A DNA stretch of 9,640 nucleotides. Origin: CAZXBB01 sp964638815 (GTDB lineage: Bacteria > Planctomycetota > Phycisphaerae > Phycisphaerales > SM1A02). The notes beneath the pieces are model-generated. The model had not been told where the DNA came from and did not search any database. It was given only the letters and a program-made list of their open reading frames with translations. Positions 6,411 through 9,640 of this stretch are shown piece after piece. Both the position numbers and the translations under genes were made by a program. The stretch lies in NCBI GenBank assembly GCA_964638815.1, contig CAZXBB010000171.1:1-9640 (forward strand). Reading direction: 5' to 3'. How positions within the stretch are numbered: position 1 is the stretch's first letter; each line of letters begins with the position of its first letter.

Positions 6411-6421
6411 GGAGAGAAGAG
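6411..6421 (+). promoter_or_regulatory. Ribosome-binding site of the PEP-CTERM gene
   Basis: GGAGAG at 6411-6416 ends five bases before the ATG at 6422. This is a good Shine-Dalgarno match at normal spacing and supports that start. The other genes in the window lack one this clear. Confidence 0.7.
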
Positions 6422-7075
6422 ATGTACTTATCAGTACCCCGGGGCATCGCACTTGGTGCGGTGGCTGCCGCCGTTTCGATCGGCGGCTCCGCCTTCGCCG
6501 AGATCATCACCGTGCCGAATTCCGGCTTCGAGTCCCCGGCTCTTGCCGACGGGACGCTGACGTTTGACGTCCCCGGCTGGTATGCCGGGAGGGCCGCGGC
6601 GTACAACCCGCGTGTCCACAGCCTCCCCGGCGGGCCGCTCGATGGCGAGAACGTCGCGGCGGTCAACGGCGGTGGCGTTCTGTCGACGGTCACCGACGCA
6701 ACCATCACCGGCAACACGCAATACGAGCTGAGCGTCGGGATCACCGAGCGCAGCGAGTTCGGCGGCGGCGCCTGGCAGGTGGCGATCTACGCGTATGACA
6801 ACGGAATCCACACGCTGCTGGACATCGCGACCGACGAGTTCGACCTGTTCAGCGGTGGCCCCTTCCAGTACGCCACCTTGTCGTTCGACGTCCCGTCGGG
6901 CAGCGAGCTGATCGGACAGCACCTGAAGATCCGGCTCGCCAACGTCGCCCCCGGCGACATGAACACCGTGCTCTTCGACGATCTGAGCCTGGTCTCGGCG
7001 GCGATGCCCGCCCCGGCCGCCCTGGCCCTCTTCGGCGTGGCCGGCCTGGCCCGGCGCCGTCGTCGCAACGGCTGA
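6422..7075 (+). CDS. Small secreted PEP-CTERM sorting-domain protein
   Basis: This is a 217-residue exported protein. Residues 1-26 form a signal peptide: a short N-terminus with Arg7, a hydrophobic core (ALGAVAAAVSIGGSA) and a cut site after AFA. The mature part opens with ITVPNSGFESPALADG and PGWYAG, a pattern common in PEP-CTERM proteins with a jelly-roll, galactose-binding-like fold, and ends in FDDLSLVSA. The C-terminal tail (about 195-217) is MPAPAALALFGVAGLA followed by five Arg, Asn and Gly: a tripartite PEP-CTERM signal with MPAP in place of VPEP, a variant I associate with Phycisphaerae. By family knowledge such tails are recognised by an exosortase, and the proteins go to the envelope or a polysaccharide matrix; no exosortase gene lies in this window. 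Its specific function is unknown. The start is supported by a strong ribosome-binding site, and transcription likely ends at the terminator 60 bp downstream. Confidence 0.88.
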   Translation: MYLSVPRGIALGAVAAAVSIGGSAFAEIITVPNSGFESPALADGTLTFDVPGWYAGRAAAYNPRVHSLPGGPLDGENVAAVNGGGVLSTVTDATITGNTQYELSVGITERSEFGGGAWQVAIYAYDNGIHTLLDIATDEFDLFSGGPFQYATLSFDVPSGSELIGQHLKIRLANVAPGDMNTVLFDDLSLVSAAMPAPAALALFGVAGLARRRRRNG

Positions 7076-7135
7076 CTCGAGCTACCCGAGCGACTCCGCA
7101 CCACCTCCGCGGACGCTCACAAGTGAACGGTCGAT

Positions 7136-7174
7136 ACGCGACCGCCTGCCCTGGGCGGTCGCGTCGGCTTTTTT
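7136..7174 (+). terminator. Intrinsic terminator of the PEP-CTERM gene
   Basis: ACGCGACCGCC (7136-7146) pairs perfectly with GGCGGTCGCGT (7154-7164) around a 7-nt loop, giving an 11-bp stem. Four bases later come six T (7169-7174). It lies 60 bp past the PEP-CTERM stop. It works in the plus direction only, because the minus side has no T-run. Confidence 0.88.
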
Positions 7175-7221
7175 GGACCGCGCCGTTCGAAGGCGACAGC
7201 CGCGCGGCGCCGGGGGTCACC

Positions 7222-7237
7222 TCCCGACCGATCGGTC
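7222..7237. promoter_or_regulatory. 16-bp perfect palindrome between convergent genes
   Basis: CCGACCGATCGGTCGG is its own reverse complement. It sits about 120 bp downstream of the epimerase stop and 48 bp past the plus-strand terminator. No T-run follows on either strand. It could be a protein-binding site or a terminator-like structure for the minus-strand operon; the sequence alone does not decide. Confidence 0.35.
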
Positions 7238-7287
7238 GGAGCGCGCAGGCGTGGCGGACGTCGCCCGCACACGGGTCCCCGGGGGTC

Positions 7288-7357
7288 CGTCGGCCGGGTC
7301 ACGTCGGCCGGGCCACGTCGGCGGAGTCACGTCGGCCGGGTCACGCCGGCCGGCTCA
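7288..7357. repeat. 14-bp tandem repeat, 5 units, running into the epimerase stop codon
   Basis: Five 14-bp units start at 7288, 7302, 7316, 7330 and 7344. The consensus is CGTCGGCCGGGTCA; units 1 and 4 are exact and the others differ at one to three bases. Each unit ends in a CA, and the last TCA (7355-7357) is the TGA stop of the minus-strand epimerase gene. A partial unit (CGTCG) continues into the coding end. Confidence 0.88.
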
Positions 7358-8503
7358 CGTCGCCAGCCGCAGCAGCAGCGCCTCCACGATCCGCCGCGCC
7401 GCCTGCCCGTCCCCGTACGGGTTGTGCGCCCGCGACATGCGCTCGAACGCGTCGGCATCCGTGAGCAGCGTCGCCGTCTCCGAGACGATCCTGTCGTAGT
7501 CGGTCCCCACCAGCTTCACCGTCCCCGCGTCCACCGCCTCCGGGCGTTCGGTCGTGTCGCGCATCACCAGAACGGGCTTGCCGAGACTCGGGGCCTCCTC
7601 CTGGACGCCGCCGGAGTCGGTGAGGATCAGCGTCGACCGGTCCATCAGGCGGACGAACGACAGGTACGGAAGCGGCTCGATGAGGTGCACGTTGGGGACC
7701 CGGCCGTTCGCGTCTCCCCCCGCGAGCAGACGGGTGACCGGCTCACGGACGTTGGGGTTGAGGTGGACGGGGTAGATGAAATGCACGTCCTCGAAGCGGC
7801 GCGCGAGCGCCGCGATCGCGCGGCAGATCGACTCGAAGCCCCGGCCGAAGTTCTCGCGGCGGTGACCGGTGATGAGGACGATGCGCTCGTCGCCGCCGAG
7901 CAGCGTCTCGTCGAGACCCTCGATCGCGGGCGGCTTCGCACGCGTTCGCGCGAGCGTCATCAGGAGCGCGTCGATCACCGTGTTGCCGGTCACGACGATG
8001 CGGTCGTCGGGCACGCCCTCCGCCCGCAGGTTGTCCCGCGCGGCCTGCGTCGGCGGGAAGTGCAGATCGGTGAGGCGGGAGGTGAGCACGCGGTTGGCCT
8101 CCTCGGGCCACGGGTGCATCAGGTTGCCGGTCCTGAGGCCCGCCTCCACGTGACCGACCGGGACCGACCGGTAGAACGCCGCGAGCGCCGCGCAGAACAC
8201 GGTCGTCGTGTCGCCCTGCACGAGCACGATGTCGGGACCCGTATCGGCGAGGTACTCATCCACCGCCTCGATCGCCCGCGCCGTGAGCCCGGCGAGCGTC
8301 TGGTTCGGCCGCATCAGCCCGAGATCGACGTCCGGCACGATGTCGAACACGGCGAGCACCTGGTCCAGCATCTCGCGGTGCTGGCCGGTGACGCAGACGT
8401 GGCATCGCAGCGACTCGCACGCGCGGATCGCCGCGACGACCGGCGCCATCTTGATGGCCTCGGGACGCGTTCCGAAGATGATCGAGACGGTCGGGAAGGT
8501 CAC
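7355..8503 (-). CDS. wecB: UDP-N-acetylglucosamine 2-epimerase (non-hydrolysing)
   Basis: This 382-residue cytoplasmic enzyme interconverts UDP-GlcNAc and UDP-ManNAc, a precursor for ManNAc or ManNAcA in surface polysaccharides. It is full length for the family and has all the hallmark segments in order: FGTRPEAIKMAPV near 10-22, TGQHREMLDQ near 39-48, VLVQGDTT with Asp98, GHVEAGLRTG with Glu120, PWPEEANR with Glu134/135, TGNTVIDAL, TGHRRENFG with His214, and DSGGVQEEAPSLGKPVLVMR near 296-315 followed by TTERPE. The residues known to matter in the E. coli enzyme (Asp95, Glu117, Glu131, His213) have counterparts here. GTG at 8503 is chosen because it forms a GTGA overlap with the methyltransferase stop and gives the normal N-terminus. 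An ATG at 8548 would add 15 residues not typical of the family. Translation is probably coupled to the upstream gene. The stop codon lies inside a 14-bp tandem repeat. Confidence 0.95.
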   Translation of the reverse strand: MTFPTVSIIFGTRPEAIKMAPVVAAIRACESLRCHVCVTGQHREMLDQVLAVFDIVPDVDLGLMRPNQTLAGLTARAIEAVDEYLADTGPDIVLVQGDTTTVFCAALAAFYRSVPVGHVEAGLRTGNLMHPWPEEANRVLTSRLTDLHFPPTQAARDNLRAEGVPDDRIVVTGNTVIDALLMTLARTRAKPPAIEGLDETLLGGDERIVLITGHRRENFGRGFESICRAIAALARRFEDVHFIYPVHLNPNVREPVTRLLAGGDANGRVPNVHLIEPLPYLSFVRLMDRSTLILTDSGGVQEEAPSLGKPVLVMRDTTERPEAVDAGTVKLVGTDYDRIVSETATLLTDADAFERMSRAHNPYGDGQAARRIVEALLLRLAT

Positions 8504-9640
8504 TTGACGGCGTTGATGAGGAGGTTCCAGCCCATCAGCCGGCCCCACCGGTCAGCGGACGCGAGCTTGAGCATCGGCCGCGGAAGCTCCGCGGGCGTGA
8601 GCTGGTACTTCCGGACGCGCACCCTGCTGAACGCCCCGAAGAGGCGGCGGCACTGCGCGGCCGTGTAGACCTTCACGAGCGGACGCGCGCCGTTCGGCGA
8701 GCACTCCGTGTAGGCCGAGAGGATGTCGTCGATCGTCATGGTCTTCCGCATCCCCTGCTGCCACCAGCGCCGGTAGACGTTCGTGATCCAGTAGTTCCAC
8801 GAGTGCTTCGCGTAGACCATCACGATCGCCTCGCCGCCCGGCTTCAGCAGCCGGTGCATGTGATCGACGACGCCCTGGGTGTCGGGCGTGTGGTGGATCA
8901 CGCCGAAGCTGTAGACGACGTCGAAGGACTCGTCCGGGAGCGGGATCTTCTCGCCGTCGCCGAGGATGAATTCGCCCTCGAGACCGCGCACCTCGAAGTT
9001 GCGCTTCGCGAGCGCGAGGTGGCCCTCGGCGAGGTCGAAGTCCGTCACACTGGCTCCGGCCTTCGCGAACTGGCTCAGGTCGGTGCCGAGACCGCCGCCG
9101 ATCTCGATGACCTTCCTGCCGCCGTAGTTCCGGAACCCGATCGCGTCGCGCATCCACGGCGCATACGACTCGTAGCGATCACGTTCGATCGCCTCGAAGT
9201 ACTCGAGCGTCCCCTTCTCGTTGCCCTCGCCGCGGTCGTGACCGCAGTGATCGGTGTTCCACTGGCGTCGCGCCTCGTTCTTCCAGTGATCGGCGTCGGG
9301 CTCGTCCTCGTACCCGCCGACGGCGGTGTCGAGATCGAGCGCGCGGATGCGGGTGCGGCCCGGCGTGGTCCGGCAGTTCGCCAGCACGAGGCGAAACGTG
9401 TCCGGCTTGCGGATACGGGCCCTGATCTCGCAGTAACGCGGGCCGGGACCGGTCGAATTCGCCGTCTGGAGCCAGGTGCGGAGCCTGGAGTCCTGGAGAC
9501 CGAACGTCACGCCGCCCTCGCCCTCAAACTCGAGGTCGAGCCGGAACGCGTACGAGCGGGACCCCTCCAGACGCAGCGGCGGCGACACGAGCATGGACGC
9601 GTGGGCGCCCTCGCCCGATTCGAGCGTGCGGCCGTCGCCG
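8500..9640 (-). CDS. Class I SAM methyltransferase with N-terminal shared beta module (5' partial)
   Basis: The reading frame is open to the window edge, so the N-terminus is missing. Residues are numbered from the internal ATG at 9594. The first 90 residues, plus at least 15 upstream of that ATG, are a beta module shared with the Wzt-like ATPase and the propeller protein (LVSPP, EGGVTFGLQDS, TFRLVLANC). Residues about 104-150 (QWNTDHCG, YFEAIERDRYESYAPW) match the lead-in of methyltransferases common in O-antigen and exopolysaccharide loci. Residues about 160-265 are the Rossmann core: motif I VIEIGGGLGTD, the acidic end of strand 2 at DFDLAEG, LGDGEKIPLPDESFDVVYSF, IHHTPD and LLKPGGEAIVMVY. 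The last 100 residues are an Arg/Trp-rich tail (WNYWITNVYRRWWQQ). The likely substrate is a sugar or chain end, but this is inferred from context. The end overlaps the epimerase start as GTGA. The ATG at 9594 is probably internal, because the module alignment starts upstream of it. Confidence 0.88.
   Translation of the reverse strand, partial: GDGRTLESGEGAHASMLVSPPLRLEGSRSYAFRLDLEFEGEGGVTFGLQDSRLRTWLQTANSTGPGPRYCEIRARIRKPDTFRLVLANCRTTPGRTRIRALDLDTAVGGYEDEPDADHWKNEARRQWNTDHCGHDRGEGNEKGTLEYFEAIERDRYESYAPWMRDAIGFRNYGGRKVIEIGGGLGTDLSQFAKAGASVTDFDLAEGHLALAKRNFEVRGLEGEFILGDGEKIPLPDESFDVVYSFGVIHHTPDTQGVVDHMHRLLKPGGEAIVMVYAKHSWNYWITNVYRRWWQQGMRKTMTIDDILSAYTECSPNGARPLVKVYTAAQCRRLFGAFSRVRVRKYQLTPAELPRPMLKLASADRWGRLMGWNLLINAVK

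Larger units (their letters stand above)
6088..6421 (+). other. Intergenic region and leader upstream of the PEP-CTERM gene
   Basis: This 334-bp stretch has no supportable gene. From left to right it holds a GC-rich imperfect hairpin (6129-6152), a relatively AT-richer part (about 6170-6245) where a promoter would be expected, a 12-bp tandem repeat with an internal perfect hairpin (6322-6381), and a purine-rich run (6376-6421) ending in a good ribosome-binding site. CATCTTGCCC occurs twice (near 6112 and 6184). The short open frames across it are Arg- and Ser-rich and look like GC-rich noise. Confidence 0.6.

Noticed and set aside
6088..6421. A small protein or riboswitch in the 334-bp gap
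   Set aside because: No open frame has a plausible start and composition, and I saw no known riboswitch core. The structure present is explained by the tandem repeat and one hairpin.
7123..7499. Plus-strand open frames across the terminator and tandem repeat
   Set aside because: They run through a strong terminator and antisense to the epimerase end, and have low-complexity Arg/Pro/Ser composition and no motif.
8504..8548. ATG at 8548 as the epimerase start
   Set aside because: It would add 15 residues within the methyltransferase gene. The GTG at 8503 gives the standard N-terminus and a GTGA overlap.

Overview
The window is very GC-rich and carries six protein genes. Two encode the halves of a Wzm/Wzt-type polysaccharide exporter. 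The others encode a UDP-GlcNAc 2-epimerase, a SAM methyltransferase cut by the window end, a cytoplasmic beta-propeller-like protein of no family I can name, and a small secreted PEP-CTERM protein. This looks like part of a surface-polysaccharide (O-antigen or capsule-like) locus. The PEP-CTERM tail begins MPAPAALALFGVAGLA followed by an Arg cluster. That variant, with the high GC, suggests a planctomycete of the Phycisphaerae type. The placement is an inference from style, not from a marker gene.

Layout: 1-127 is a perfect 24-bp tandem repeat (4 copies) downstream of the minus-strand exporter operon. 128-3268 (minus) is a 1046-residue Wzt-like ATPase with at least five regions. 3261-4100 (minus) is the Wzm-like permease, whose end overlaps the ATPase start. 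Only 28 bp separate the permease start from the divergent propeller gene at 4129-6087 (plus). 6088-6421 is a non-coding leader with a 12-bp tandem repeat, a strong hairpin and a purine-rich stretch before the PEP-CTERM gene (6422-7075, plus), which ends in a clear intrinsic terminator (7136-7174). 7175-7354 holds a 16-bp perfect palindrome and a 14-bp tandem repeat that runs into the stop codon of the epimerase gene. The epimerase (7355-8503, minus) is translationally coupled to the methyltransferase (8500 to beyond 9640, minus).

Most notable observation: an approximately 100-residue beta-rich module, which I cannot assign to a named family, recurs four times in three unrelated proteins. One copy is at the C-terminus of the Wzt-like ATPase, two are in tandem at the C-terminus of the propeller protein, and one is at the N-terminus of the methyltransferase. 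Its hallmarks are a Tyr-containing strand, a GG turn followed by a Gly/Leu/Asp strand, and a late strand of the form R-(hydrophobic)-V-(I/V/L)-(S/A)-N. None of the three host proteins has a signal peptide. A cytoplasmic glycan-binding or protein-docking module that ties polymer modification to export is therefore a reasonable hypothesis. The ATPase also carries what looks like the C-terminal half of a methyltransferase fold without the SAM-binding loop.

Proposed joint role (inference): the epimerase supplies UDP-ManNAc, the methyltransferase modifies a sugar or chain end, and the Wzm/Wzt pair exports the chain, with Wzt reading the chain end through its C-terminal domains. The propeller protein shares the recognition module. 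The PEP-CTERM protein is a likely sorted envelope or matrix component.
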